Source: Sphingomonas sp. dw_22 (GTDB lineage: Bacteria; Pseudomonadota; Alphaproteobacteria; Sphingomonadales; Sphingomonadaceae). From it: a stretch of DNA of 50,018 nt. Location: the NCBI RefSeq assembly GCF_018449795.1, contig NZ_JAAVVE010000031.1, positions 1 to 50,018 of the forward strand, in the 5' to 3' direction. How positions within the stretch are numbered: position 1 is the stretch's first letter; every line of letters begins with the position of its first letter. Below are positions 1 to 8,529 of this stretch, one piece after another. The position numbers were made by a program, and so were the translations under genes. Under the pieces are notes generated by a model that worked only from the letters and a program-made list of their open reading frames with translations, made no database searches and was not told where the DNA came from.

Positions 1-2
1 GG

Positions 3-923
3 GCAGGGCCCGCCAAGCGCCAGGGCGCGGGCGCGGGCGGGGGCACGACGAAAAGGGGGGCCAGGACGCCGGGGCCGTGCGGGGCGCTTCGCCGGGCGCC
101 TCAAGTGGGTGCGGCGCGGCCGCCCGTACTCGGGCTGGTCACGCCGGACTCGACCGAGGGCATGGTGCATGTCCGCACCGTGCTGGGCACGGCGATGCCG
201 GTGGTGGCCGCGCGCACCGCCGCCGTCCGTGCCGAGCTTGGCCGGGTACGGCGGCTGCGCATCGCGACCGAGGCCGCCGTCGCCAGCCTGCGCGAAAGCC
301 GTTCGCGGCTGGAGGATGAGCGCGATGGACTGGTGCAGCTCGAAGCACGGCACCGCCTGCGTTCGAGCGAGCTGGGGCGCAGCGCGATGGTCGAATCCGA
401 TCGCGCGATGGCACTCGGCGAACGCGCGCGCGACATCGTCGACCAGATGGAGACGGCGGGCGTGGCGAGCGAGGTCCAGGCCGATCTCGCGGCGCTGCCC
501 GGCCCGCTGCCGCGTCCGACGCAAGCGGGCGAGACCGGCCCGGCGCTGCCCCGCCGCGTTGCCGCCTATCGCCTGCCCGTCGCCGGCCATGTCGTCATCG
601 GGCTGGGCGAGCTTTCGAATGCCGGCGTGCGCGCCCGCGGCGTGACGCTCGCCTGTGCGGCCGATGCGCAGGCGGTGGCCCCGGCGGGCGGCACGATCGT
701 CTATGCCGCCGGCTTCCGCGATTATGGCGGCGTGGTCATCATCGATCACGGCCAGGGCTGGACCAGCCTGGTGGCCGGCAGGGGGACGCTCGCGGTGCGC
801 GTGGGCGACCGCGTGGCGCAGGGCGGCGCGATCGGCCGCGCCTCCGGCGGCGATGCCCCGCGCGTCACCGTCGAGCTGCGCCGCCGCGGCGCGCCGATGG
901 ACCTGACCCGGCTGCTCGATTGA
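3..923 (+). CDS. EnvC-like LytM/M23-domain protein (5' partial)
   Basis: This is probably the divisome-associated murein hydrolase activator EnvC, a periplasmic protein that switches on cell-wall amidases. The reading frame is open from base 3, so the true start lies outside the window. Roughly the first 33 codons are G/C low-complexity sequence that does not look like protein and may be damaged by contig-end errors. A charged, coiled-coil-like stretch (about bases 160-480) leads to a C-terminal M23/LytM fold (about 570-915). The usual zinc-binding HxH near the end is replaced by VTVELRRRG, as in EnvC, so the domain is likely a non-catalytic activator. It lies 83 bases upstream of ctpA, a common order in alphaproteobacteria. 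A degenerate M23 peptidase of another kind is the alternative. Confidence 0.72.
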   Translation, partial: AGPAKRQGAGAGGGTTKRGARTPGPCGALRRAPQVGAARPPVLGLVTPDSTEGMVHVRTVLGTAMPVVAARTAAVRAELGRVRRLRIATEAAVASLRESRSRLEDERDGLVQLEARHRLRSSELGRSAMVESDRAMALGERARDIVDQMETAGVASEVQADLAALPGPLPRPTQAGETGPALPRRVAAYRLPVAGHVVIGLGELSNAGVRARGVTLACAADAQAVAPAGGTIVYAAGFRDYGGVVIIDHGQGWTSLVAGRGTLAVRVGDRVAQGGAIGRASGGDAPRVTVELRRRGAPMDLTRLLD

Positions 924-1006
924 GCGACGGGCTTCCCGTTTGCCCGCCGTGGAAAAGCCGCTATCCTGCACTAAATTGAGTAAGCGTTTTTCCGGAAAGC
1001 CCCTTG

Positions 1007-2338
1007 ATGCTGCGTTCGTTCCTTCAGGTCACTGCCGCCGTCAGCGCGCTCGCGCTCGTGCCGATCGCCTCGGGCGCCATGGCGGGCGTCGACACCAACA
1101 GCTATCGCGAGCTGGACACCTTCATGGAGGTGTATAACCAGGTGAAGGCGAACTATGTCGACAAGGTCGACGACAAGGTTCTGGTGAAGGGCGCGATCGA
1201 GGGGATGCTCGCCGCGCTCGATCCGCACAGCAGCTATGCCGACGGGCTCGAATTCGACAATCTGAAGATCCAGACCGACGGCAATTACGGCGGGCTGGGG
1301 CTCACCGTCACCCAGGTCGACGGCGCGGTGAAGGTGATCGCGCCGACCGAGGACAGCCCGGCCGCGCGCGCCGGCATCAAGTCGGGCGACTTCATCACCC
1401 ATCTCGACGGCAAGTTCATCGTCGGCGGCAGCCTGGACGAGGCGATCGAGCAGATGCGCGGGGCGCCGGGCACCAAGATCACGCTCACCGTGGTCCGCCC
1501 CGGCGCCGAGAAGCCGCTCCAGTTCACGCTGGTCCGCGAAGTGATCGTCCAGAAGCCGGTAAAGTGGGACATCAAGAACGGCGTCGGCATCATCAACATC
1601 AACACCTTCACCGCCCAGACCGGCGGCGACACCGCATTGGCGATCCAGGCGATCGACAAGAAGCTGGGCCACAAGCCGCTCGGCTATATCGTCGACCTGC
1701 GCGAGAATGGCGGCGGCCTGCTGAGCGAGGCGATCGGCGTGTCCGACGTGTTCCTGAGCCATGGCGAGATCGTCTCGCAGCGCGGGCGCGAGAAGAACGA
1801 CATCGAGCGCTATTATGCCGAATCGATGTTCCCGGGCGATCTCGCGCGCGGGCTGCCGGTGGTGGTGCTGGTCGATTCGGGCACGGCCTCGGCGTCGGAG
1901 ATCGTCGCGGGCGCGCTCCAGGATCATCACCGCGCGCTGGTGATGGGCGTGCGCAGCTTCGGCAAGGGCTCGGTCCAGTCGATCCTGCCGATGGGCGACC
2001 GCGCCGCGCTGCGCCTCACCACGGCGCGCTATTACACCCCGTCGGGCCATTCGGTGCAGGAGGGCGGCATCAAGCCCGACATCCTCGTGCCGCAGATCTC
2101 CGATCCCGATTACAAGGACCGGCCGGTGGTGCGCGAGGCCGATCTGCGCCGCCACCTGATAAACCAGGAAAAGGTGGACGACAGCGTGCTCGAAGAGGAT
2201 GCGCGCGCCGATCCGCGCTTCGCCGCGACGGCGGAGCAGCTCAAGAAGCAGGGCATCGACGATTTCCAGCTCCATTATGCGCTGGATACGATCGCGCGGT
2301 TGGGGCCGAAGCCGCAAGTCGCGACCAAGGGCAAGTAG
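1007..2338 (+). CDS. ctpA: C-terminal processing peptidase (S41 family, CtpA)
   Basis: Periplasmic serine protease of the S41 family, which trims or degrades proteins from their C-terminus. The 443-residue protein starts with a signal sequence (about 1-27, ending GAMAG). A PDZ domain follows (about 85-165, with NYGGLGLTV), then the protease core. The Ser-Lys dyad is visible as S295 in SGTASASEIVAGAL and K320 in GVRSFGKGSVQS, 25 residues apart as expected. The ATG at 1007 has GGAAAG upstream; a TTG directly before it is less likely. It is followed after 3 bases by dsbB, suggesting cotranscription. In other bacteria this family works with the cell-wall hydrolase machinery, which fits the envC neighbour. 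Confidence 0.93.
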   Translation: MLRSFLQVTAAVSALALVPIASGAMAGVDTNSYRELDTFMEVYNQVKANYVDKVDDKVLVKGAIEGMLAALDPHSSYADGLEFDNLKIQTDGNYGGLGLTVTQVDGAVKVIAPTEDSPAARAGIKSGDFITHLDGKFIVGGSLDEAIEQMRGAPGTKITLTVVRPGAEKPLQFTLVREVIVQKPVKWDIKNGVGIININTFTAQTGGDTALAIQAIDKKLGHKPLGYIVDLRENGGGLLSEAIGVSDVFLSHGEIVSQRGREKNDIERYYAESMFPGDLARGLPVVVLVDSGTASASEIVAGALQDHHRALVMGVRSFGKGSVQSILPMGDRAALRLTTARYYTPSGHSVQEGGIKPDILVPQISDPDYKDRPVVREADLRRHLINQEKVDDSVLEEDARADPRFAATAEQLKKQGIDDFQLHYALDTIARLGPKPQVATKGK

Positions 2339-2341
2339 GCG

Positions 2342-2827
2342 ATGCGTACCGATGGCCTCCGCACCGCGCGCCTGATCGCGCTGTTCCTGCCGCTCGCGCT
2401 GATGGCGGGGGCGCTGGGATCGCAGTTCATCGGCCATCTCGTGCCGTGCGAGATGTGCGTGTGGCAGCGCTGGCCGCATGTCGCGGCGATCGTGGTCGCC
2501 TTGCTCTCCTTCGTGGTGCGGCCGCGCCCGGTGACGATGCTGTTCGTGCTGGTCGCGGGCGTGCTGATCGCGCTCAGCGGTGCGATCGGCGTCTTCCATG
2601 CCGGCGTGGAGTATAAATGGTGGCAGGGCATCACCGCCTGCACCACCAACCTGACCGCCGGCGATCCGATGGCGATATTGAACGAGGCGCTGCGCAAGCC
2701 GCTGGTGCGCTGCGACGTGCCGCAATGGCAGTTGTTCGGCATCAGCCTGGCGGGCTTCAACGCCATCTTCTCGCTCGCTGGGGCAGTGGCGATCTTCGCG
2801 CTGGCGGTGCGGAGGGGCCGGCGATGA
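2342..2827 (+). CDS. dsbB: Disulfide bond formation protein B (DsbB family)
   Basis: Inner-membrane quinone reductase that reoxidises a periplasmic thiol oxidase. The 161-residue protein has four predicted membrane helices (about 10-30, 44-58, 64-85 and 132-155). The first periplasmic loop carries the redox pair C36-E-M-C39. The second loop carries a more widely spaced pair, C100 and C124, in the arrangement expected for DsbB. The ATG lies 3 bases after the ctpA stop, and the stop overlaps the coq7 start as ATGA, so translation is probably coupled. No DsbA partner is in the window. Confidence 0.9.
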   Translation: MRTDGLRTARLIALFLPLALMAGALGSQFIGHLVPCEMCVWQRWPHVAAIVVALLSFVVRPRPVTMLFVLVAGVLIALSGAIGVFHAGVEYKWWQGITACTTNLTAGDPMAILNEALRKPLVRCDVPQWQLFGISLAGFNAIFSLAGAVAIFALAVRRGRR

Positions 2828-3357
2828 GCTGGAAGCCCGGCGACGCCCGCGAGACGCGCGACGCGATGGTCCGGGTGGACCAGGCCGGCGAATATGGCGC
2901 GACGCGCATCTATGCCGGGCAGCTCGCGGTGATGGGCGATCGCACGCCCTCCGCGCGGACGATCGCGGGCATGGCCAGCCAGGAGGAGCGGCACCGCGCC
3001 TTCTTCGACGCGATGATCGCGAGGCGCGGCGTGCGGCCGACCGCGCTCCAGCCCTTCTGGGACGTCGCCGGCTTCGCGCTGGGCGCCGTGACGGCGGCGA
3101 TGGGGCCGCGCGCGGCGATGGCGTGCACCGCGGCGGTGGAGACCGAGATCGACCGCCATTATCTGAGCCAGCTCGACCTGCTGGGCGAGGACGATCCCGA
3201 GCTGCGCAGGGCCGTGGCCGAGTTCCGCGACGAGGAGTTGGAGCATCGCGACACGGCGATCGCCGCGGGTGCGGAGACGATGCCGGGCTATCCGTTATTG
3301 TCTGGTATGATCCGGGCGGGCTGCCGCGCCGCGATTGCGCTGTCGAAACGGATATGA
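2824..3357 (+). CDS. coq7: Demethoxyubiquinone hydroxylase (Coq7 family)
   Basis: Di-iron monooxygenase that hydroxylates demethoxyubiquinone in the next-to-last step of ubiquinone synthesis; it is peripheral on the inner membrane. At 177 residues it is the short bacterial form. The ferritin-like iron ligands are all visible: E23, E54xxH57, E106 and E138xxH141. The start is fixed by the four-base ATGA overlap with dsbB. Both DsbB and this enzyme depend on the quinone pool, which may explain the pairing, although that link is inference. Confidence 0.92.
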   Translation: MSWKPGDARETRDAMVRVDQAGEYGATRIYAGQLAVMGDRTPSARTIAGMASQEERHRAFFDAMIARRGVRPTALQPFWDVAGFALGAVTAAMGPRAAMACTAAVETEIDRHYLSQLDLLGEDDPELRRAVAEFRDEELEHRDTAIAAGAETMPGYPLLSGMIRAGCRAAIALSKRI

Positions 3358-3418
3358 CAGGCGGCGTTCAAGCTCGGGCGCGCAAATTGCCCCGGTACGG
3401 ATTTCGAGGAGAAGACCG

Positions 3419-3826
3419 ATGCTGAAGAGGATCGCGTTCATGGCCGGCGCCGTCGCGCTGCCGATGCTGATGCCCGCCATGGCGCATGCGCAGAATGCCA
3501 CGCAGAACGGCGTGCTGGTCATCTATGGCAACGACAAATGCCCGACCAACGATAATGGCGAGGAGATCGTCGTCTGCCAGCGCCTCGACGAGGCCGAGCG
3601 TTTCCGTATTCCCAAGACGCTGCGCGACCAGCCGGGCGCGCCGCAGAAGACCGAGAGCTGGGCGGTGCGCTCGCAGGACGCGCTGGAGGCGGGCTCGACC
3701 GGCACCGGAAGCTGCTCGGCGGTGGGGGCCGGCGGCGGCACCGGCTGCTTCGTCCGCCAGGCGACCAAGGCCAAGGCTGACGTCAAGGCGCGCAAGAAGG
3801 AAGAGGCCGAGCTGCCGCTGCCCTGA
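3419..3826 (+). CDS. Small secreted protein of unknown function
   Basis: A 135-residue protein with a clear signal peptide (hydrophobic core about 5-22, likely cleavage after AHA at residue 24). The mature part has four cysteines (C41, C53, C99, C110), which could form two disulfides in the periplasm. A Gly/Ser-rich segment (about 92-110) and a charged Lys/Glu tail follow. The start is supported by GAGGAG seven bases upstream. I recognise no catalytic domain. It has the look of the small conserved secreted proteins of sphingomonads, but that is an impression only. Confidence 0.78.
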   Translation: MLKRIAFMAGAVALPMLMPAMAHAQNATQNGVLVIYGNDKCPTNDNGEEIVVCQRLDEAERFRIPKTLRDQPGAPQKTESWAVRSQDALEAGSTGTGSCSAVGAGGGTGCFVRQATKAKADVKARKKEEAELPLP

Positions 3827-3835
3827 GGCGCGGCG

Positions 3836-5038
3836 TCAGGGCTCGCGGCGCAGGATCCATTCGGGCGGATCGCGCCGCACCGCATCGGCGATGAGCACCA
3901 GCATCGCGGCGGCGCGAAGGCCCGCCGCGATCATGATGTCGGTATAGCTCGCGCTCGGGCTTGCCCCCTCCATGCCGGCGAACCACCAGAATTCGGCGAA
4001 ATAGGCGGCGACGTCGCCGATCGCGAACAGCGCCACCGGCCATAGCCGCGGGGCCGTCATCAGCAGCACCGGATAGAGCCACAGGTCGAATTGCGGCGAA
4101 TATACCTTGTTGCTCAGCATGAACCAGGCGAGCACCGGGGTGAACAACACCCAGGGATGCGCGCGGTGCCGCCGCCAGCCCAGCGCGACGATCGCCGCGG
4201 CGCCGGCAACGAAGAGGATCGCGGCATGGAGGTTGCGATCGGCGATTCCGGTGATCCACCAGCCCCGGTTCGATGCGATTTCCCAGATCGATGCCGCCGT
4301 GCCCGGGCGCTCCTGCGAGAAGCGATAGAATTCGGACCAGTTCTCCGGCGCGAGCAGCGCGACCGGCAGGTTGACCGCCCCCCAGGCGCCGATCGCTGCG
4401 CCGGTGCATGCCGCGGCGCGGACGAAGCGCTGTCGCCAATTGCCTTCGCCGAACAGCGCGCCCAATCCGATCAGCGGCAGCATCAGCACCGGGAACAGCT
4501 TGGCCGCGGCGCCCAGCGCGGCCGTAGCGGCTGCGGGCACCAGCCTGCCGCTGCGCGCGAGCAGCATCGCCGCCACCGCCAGCGCGCCCGCGCCCAGATC
4601 CCAGTTATGGCCGAGATAGAGGATCAGGGGTGGCGCCGCCGCCCAGGCCCAGAGCCGCCGCCGGTCCATGCCGCCCCGCCGGAACAGCCACAGGATCAGC
4701 CCGGCGAACAGCGCATTGACGGCGCTCACCACGCCCAGGAATTCGAAATCGCGGGCGTTCGCGCCGAACAGGGTGCGCGTGATCGCTCCTTCGGCCCAGA
4801 TCTGCGCGCCGGTGAGCACGGGATATTCCATCCGCGCCTGGAGATAGGGGATCTGCCCCTTGTCGACGCCGCGCATGGCCCAGAAGGGCATCGCGTCGCT
4901 GTAGCAGCCGGTGGTATATTGCTCGCCGCCGATCCAGCCGCCGGGCGTGCAATGCGCCTTGAACAGCCAGCCGAGCGTGCAGGTCATGGCGAGCGCCAGC
5001 GCCAGCCAGACCCCTTGCCGATCGATCGCGCGCCGCAT
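3836..5038 (-). CDS. GT87/DUF2029-like integral membrane glycosyltransferase
   Basis: A 400-residue polytopic membrane protein with about nine or ten hydrophobic helices. The motif SNKVYSPQFDLWLYP near residue 310, together with the helix pattern, fits the GT-C type mannosyltransferases of the DUF2029/GT87 group, which use polyprenyl-phosphate sugars. The N-terminal half has a periplasmic loop rich in Trp, Tyr and Asp (RMEYPVLTGAQIWAEG). The ATG at 5038 has a GGGGTGGG ribosome site upstream; the frame stays open further upstream, but that part is not protein-like. It converges with the gene ending at 3826. The sugar acceptor cannot be read from the sequence. Confidence 0.75.
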   Translation of the reverse strand: MRRAIDRQGVWLALALAMTCTLGWLFKAHCTPGGWIGGEQYTTGCYSDAMPFWAMRGVDKGQIPYLQARMEYPVLTGAQIWAEGAITRTLFGANARDFEFLGVVSAVNALFAGLILWLFRRGGMDRRRLWAWAAAPPLILYLGHNWDLGAGALAVAAMLLARSGRLVPAAATAALGAAAKLFPVLMLPLIGLGALFGEGNWRQRFVRAAACTGAAIGAWGAVNLPVALLAPENWSEFYRFSQERPGTAASIWEIASNRGWWITGIADRNLHAAILFVAGAAAIVALGWRRHRAHPWVLFTPVLAWFMLSNKVYSPQFDLWLYPVLLMTAPRLWPVALFAIGDVAAYFAEFWWFAGMEGASPSASYTDIMIAAGLRAAAMLVLIADAVRRDPPEWILRREP

Positions 5039-5135
5039 CGTCCCACCCCTTTCTCGCGCGGGGTTTAGGGGGCAGGATGCCGGGCGTCCATCATGGGAAA
5101 GACATGCCCGGAGGCGCGTTGGTGGCGCGGAGACG

Positions 5136-5765
5136 ATGATGGCTCGAACCGTGCGAGAGGCGATCGGCGGCAACAGCGAGGCGGCCTGGGCTGCCCTTCG
5201 CGAAGCGGCGCGCGCCTGCACCCGCTGCGACCTCTACAGGCACGCCACGCAGACCGTGTTCGGCGAGGGGCCGGTGGATGCGCGGATGATGCTGGTCGGC
5301 GAGCAGCCGGGCGACCAGGAGGACCGGGCGGGCCATCCGTTCGTCGGCCCGGCGGGGAAGCTGCTCGATCGCGCGCTGGCCGAGGCGGGCGTGGCGCGCG
5401 ACGGCGTCTACGTCACCAACGCGGTCAAGCATTTCAAGTTCGTGCCGCGCGGCAAGCGCCGCATCCATTCGAAGCCTGATGCGGGGGAGATCACGGCATG
5501 CCGCTGGTGGATCGAGCAGGAGAGCCTGTTGGTGAAGCCCGAAGTCACCGTCGCGCTGGGTGCTACCGCGGCGCGTGCGCTGATGGGTAAGGCGGTGACG
5601 ATCGGGCGCGAGCGCGGCCGGCCGATCGCGCTGCCCGACGGCGGCATTGCCTGGATCACCATCCATCCCAGCTATCTGCTGCGCATCCGGGATCATGGTG
5701 AGGCGGATGCGGAGTTCGGCCGCTTCGTGGACGATCTGAAGGCGGCCAGGGCAAGTCTCCCCTGA
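5136..5765 (+). CDS. udgX: UdgX-type uracil-DNA glycosylase
   Basis: Uracil-DNA glycosylase-superfamily protein, 209 residues. It carries the two signatures that separate UdgX from ordinary family-4 enzymes: motif A GEQPGDQE (55-62), and the inserted loop KRRIH (107-111), whose histidine (H111) in known UdgX proteins forms a covalent bond to the uracil site in DNA. The second active-site motif is HPSYLL (177-182). Iron-sulfur ligand candidates are C28, C31 and C122; position 99 reads VKHFK, where family-4 enzymes have a cysteine, again as in UdgX. ATG 5136 and ATG 5139 are both possible; the SD-like CGGAGA is better spaced for 5139. It is divergent from the GT87-like gene. Confidence 0.93.
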   Translation: MMARTVREAIGGNSEAAWAALREAARACTRCDLYRHATQTVFGEGPVDARMMLVGEQPGDQEDRAGHPFVGPAGKLLDRALAEAGVARDGVYVTNAVKHFKFVPRGKRRIHSKPDAGEITACRWWIEQESLLVKPEVTVALGATAARALMGKAVTIGRERGRPIALPDGGIAWITIHPSYLLRIRDHGEADAEFGRFVDDLKAARASLP

Positions 5766-5858
5766 ATGTCGCCGCCGATAACGCGAGTCAGTGAAGATTA
5801 AGCTGGATCGTGCCGACTTCTCGTCCGTTCAGTCGATACGAAACCAGGAGAATAAAAA

Positions 5859-6014
5859 ATGCGAACCGCGAAGATCATCGGCGTCCTGCTGGCCGCCTCG
5901 GTAGCGCTGTCGGCCTGCTACGGCGATCGCCATGGCCGCCCGGGCTCGGCGAGCGACCATCACCATGGCCACGGGAAGCATGACCGGCATGGGGACCGCG
6001 ACCGGCACGATTGA
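5859..6014 (+). CDS. His-rich microlipoprotein (51 residues)
   Basis: A small open frame with a strong AGGAG ribosome site eight bases before the ATG. The first 20 residues are a lipoprotein signal (MRTAKII, a hydrophobic stretch, then lipobox LSAC with C20). The mature peptide of about 32 residues is almost entirely His, Asp, Gly, Arg and Lys, including HHHGHGKHDRHGDRDRHD. This composition suggests metal (Zn, Cu or Ni) binding at the membrane surface, but that is inference. It may be related in style to small sphingomonad lipoproteins; I do not recognise a family. Confidence 0.72.
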   Translation: MRTAKIIGVLLAASVALSACYGDRHGRPGSASDHHHGHGKHDRHGDRDRHD

Positions 6015-6555
6015 ACGGCACTCGGCCTCGCGAATATCCTTGGATGCTCGCGAGGCTGAACTTGGCCTCCAACGATTCAGTGCGGCCATTCCAGTCGAAG
6101 GGGTCCGAATTCGGCATGGAATGAAGTTCCGCGAGCATATCACTGATAATCTTGAAGATGTCTGCCCATATGTTTTCCTCTCTTCTGAGGGGAAGGGGGA
6201 CCATGCAGGCAGGTCATATTCCCGGCGCACATGCCGTTGCTGAGCTTCTCCTGCAGGCACCGTTTGTTCGTCGCACTGGATAAGCGCGCCTGATACGATG
6301 GCGTCGGGCACCCGAGCGCCGTCGGCCGCTATCAGGGCGCGAACGGGATCCAGTCGGTCATCGGTGGGAACGTCACCATCACCGCCGGGGCGGGGGGGCG
6401 AGGCCGAGAACGGCGACAGTGTTCTGATCCTCAGTACGGCGTGTGGGGCGAGGCCATTCCGACAGCGACAGCGGGAAGCGCACGTGTATCGCCACCACCA
6501 GCCGGATCACTTCGGGCGAAGCTGGCTGCGCGGACGGGACATGCTTGGGTGCTAC
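6015..6555. other. Gap with no intact gene; possible decayed coding sequence
   Basis: No complete gene can be supported in these 541 bases. Protein-like stretches appear in different frames. On the reverse strand (about 6204-5990) a frame reads ENIWADIFKIISDMLAELHS and onward. On the forward strand (about 6320-6570) fragments such as NVTITAGAGG, QYGVWGEAIPTATAG and RITSGEAGCADGTCLGATY lie in successive frames. This looks like decayed genes rather than ordinary spacer. No terminal repeats, transposase motifs or integrase residues were recognised. Confidence 0.4.
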
Positions 6556-7596
6556 CTACTCCCCAACTAGAGGGGCATTTATTCTGACGCAGCCTTGCCC
6601 GGTGTTCTTCCGGGCAAGTTCGATGATCTTCAGCCCCAGGATCGCGTCCGCCGGGGTGACCGGTGGTGGCGTCCCTTCGGTAATTGCCGCCGCCATGCCC
6701 GCATAGAAGTTGCGATAGTCGCCGGGCCGGGTCGGCACTATCTCAACGGTGCCGTTGGCGAGGTAGATCGATCCACGTTGCGCCACCGGTTCTTCGCCGA
6801 AGCCGGCTGTTCCGGGGCGCATTCCTTCCTTCATCTGCATTTCCTGCGGATCAAGGCCATGCTTTACGAAGCTGCCCTTCGAACCATGGATCGCGAAACG
6901 CGGGCGAGCCCTCGTGACCATCCGCGATGCCGAAACGACGACGCGCCGCACGCCATAGTGAAAGGTCAGCTCGAAATAATCATCTGTCTGCGCGCCAGGC
7001 CGCTGAATAAGTACGTCGGTGGCGATGGACTCCGGCACGCCGAAAAGCTGGATCGCTTGATCGATCAGATGCGGCCCCAGGTCGTTCAGGATGCCCGCGC
7101 CCGACTCCTCGCGTTCTTTCCAAATATCCGCGATCTCCGGCCGGAACCGATCCCAGCGCAGCTCGGCCAGCATGACGTCGCCGAGAACCGCGCTGGCCAG
7201 CACCTCACGGATGGTCAGGAAATCACCGTCCCAACGCCGATTGTGGAAGGCGGCCAGCACAAGCTTCTTTTCCCGGGCCAACGCATCGAGCGCTACTGCG
7301 TCGGCGACGCTGGTAGCGAAAGGCTTGTCGATGACGACATGTTTCCCCGCCTCAAGCGCAGCCTTGGCGAGCGGGAAGTGCGTGTCGTTCGGGGTCGAGA
7401 TCGCCACCAGCGCGATGGAAGGATCGGCGATCAGCGCCTCTGTGCTGGTCACGGTCACATCCGGGTAGCGCTCTCGCACCGAATCGACTCGAGAAGTGGC
7501 GATCGCGGCCAGTTCCAGTCCCGGCGCCGCGTCGATCAGCGGTGCGTGGAAGGCCATCCCGCCAAGCCCGTAACCGATCACTCCCGCTTTGATCAT
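6556..7596 (-). CDS. Gfo/Idh/MocA family NAD(P)-dependent oxidoreductase
   Basis: A 346-residue cytoplasmic dehydrogenase. The N-terminal Rossmann fold shows GVIGYGLGGMAFHAPLI (5-21). The family's EKP motif appears as DKP in VVIDKPFATS (about 90-99). FHNRRWDGDFL (about 115) and the C-terminal alpha/beta domain resemble the YdgJ-like subgroup, some of which oxidise inositols or sugars. The actual substrate is unknown. The start has AGGAGA in good position. Its place beside a glycosidase, a TonB receptor and a LacI regulator suggests it processes the sugar taken up by this locus. A LacI-type palindrome lies about 45 bases upstream of its start. Confidence 0.88.
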   Translation of the reverse strand: MIKAGVIGYGLGGMAFHAPLIDAAPGLELAAIATSRVDSVRERYPDVTVTSTEALIADPSIALVAISTPNDTHFPLAKAALEAGKHVVIDKPFATSVADAVALDALAREKKLVLAAFHNRRWDGDFLTIREVLASAVLGDVMLAELRWDRFRPEIADIWKEREESGAGILNDLGPHLIDQAIQLFGVPESIATDVLIQRPGAQTDDYFELTFHYGVRRVVVSASRMVTRARPRFAIHGSKGSFVKHGLDPQEMQMKEGMRPGTAGFGEEPVAQRGSIYLANGTVEIVPTRPGDYRNFYAGMAAAITEGTPPPVTPADAILGLKIIELARKNTGQGCVRINAPLVGE

Positions 7597-8529
7597 CCAA
7601 TCTTCTCCTAAGCAGCCTTTGAATTGGCAATCTCGTTTGCAACGTTGCGCGTGAGCTCACATTTTGGGGCGTGACATCTGCCGCCACGTGATCCCCGCAC
7701 AATGTCGCCGCCATACCGAGCCAACTTCGGCGGTGGCGGTCCCGCATGGTCGATGGCAGTCCCCCGCCCATCCAAATTAGAGAGGGCGGAGATATATTAT
7801 TTGCCCACAGGGGCCATATTTGAAAGAAACCTTCACTTTGGTAAGTTTTGCTTGTCGGATAAATCAGAGGAGTGTATCTCACTCATCCCAGAATTCGAAA
7901 AAATAACGGATGGGGAGGATTTGATGTGGTTTCGCGTAGTATTTTCGCGCGGGAGCCGATCTCGGCAACGCGGCTGACGGTCAGCCTCACCTTCCCCAAC
8001 CTGTCCTTTGCGCAGATTGTTGCCAGCGCTGGCCCAGAATTGCAAGCGGCGTGGCTGGCCGAGGTGGATCAAGGCATATCGGTTATTGGCATAATTTGTG
8101 CCAGCGATAGCACTTTCTTGTGTGGACGCGACTTCGGGCCGGGCCGCCTGCGCTGTGCGGGCGGCGACGTCCAGGCAATATCTCCGGCTTCTTCCTGCGT
8201 GCCACCGCGTCGTACCGGAACACCATGGCGATCCAGCTCCGCGCGGAACCTGACCGACCAGAGCTCGGCTTCCACGAGGATTGGATCCGCAAGGACTCGT
8301 CCCCACAGCAGATGTGGCGGCCGCAAGGTCTCGGTCGGGGCGCGATCAAATTGCAGGGACGCGCTCCGGCGCCAAAAGGCACGGCCCGCTCGCGGTGCCG
8401 GGTTCTCGCCTGATCTATGGCTGGCGATGCTGGAATGCGGCGCCATCCCAGGGTGGCATCAGCGCAAGAAAATGCCGGGATGACATCGAGCTTATCTCGG
8501 ACCGACACGGGCATATGAAAGGAAAACCG
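7597..8529. other. Long gap with no confident gene
   Basis: These 933 bases separate two divergent genes and hold no frame I can defend. The part around 7780-7930 is clearly AT-richer than the rest of the window. A 91-codon forward frame (7702-7977) crosses it with natural-looking amino-acid composition but no ribosome site. A reverse frame around 8069-8446 contains a plausible stretch (LADPILVEAELWSVRFRAEL). Both could be fragments of lost genes. A LacI-like palindrome is at 7639-7648 and a 12-base perfect palindrome GCCAGCGCTGGC at 8022-8033. Confidence 0.4.
7639..7648. promoter_or_regulatory. Putative LacI-family operator
   Basis: GCAACGTTGC is a perfect 10-base palindrome centred on CG, the usual layout of LacI-family operators. 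It lies 43 bases upstream of the oxidoreductase start (7596, reverse strand). The LacI-family regulator at 13149-14183 is the natural candidate to bind it, by inference. Confidence 0.4.

Noticed and set aside
971..2725. Long reverse frame opposite ctpA and dsbB
   Set aside because: His/Arg/Asp-rich composition typical of an antisense shadow in GC-rich DNA; the forward frames have clear conserved domains.
6298..6706. Two short forward frames after the lipoprotein
   Set aside because: No ribosome sites, no continuous domain, and the second runs into the reverse oxidoreductase gene; recorded only as possible decayed sequence.
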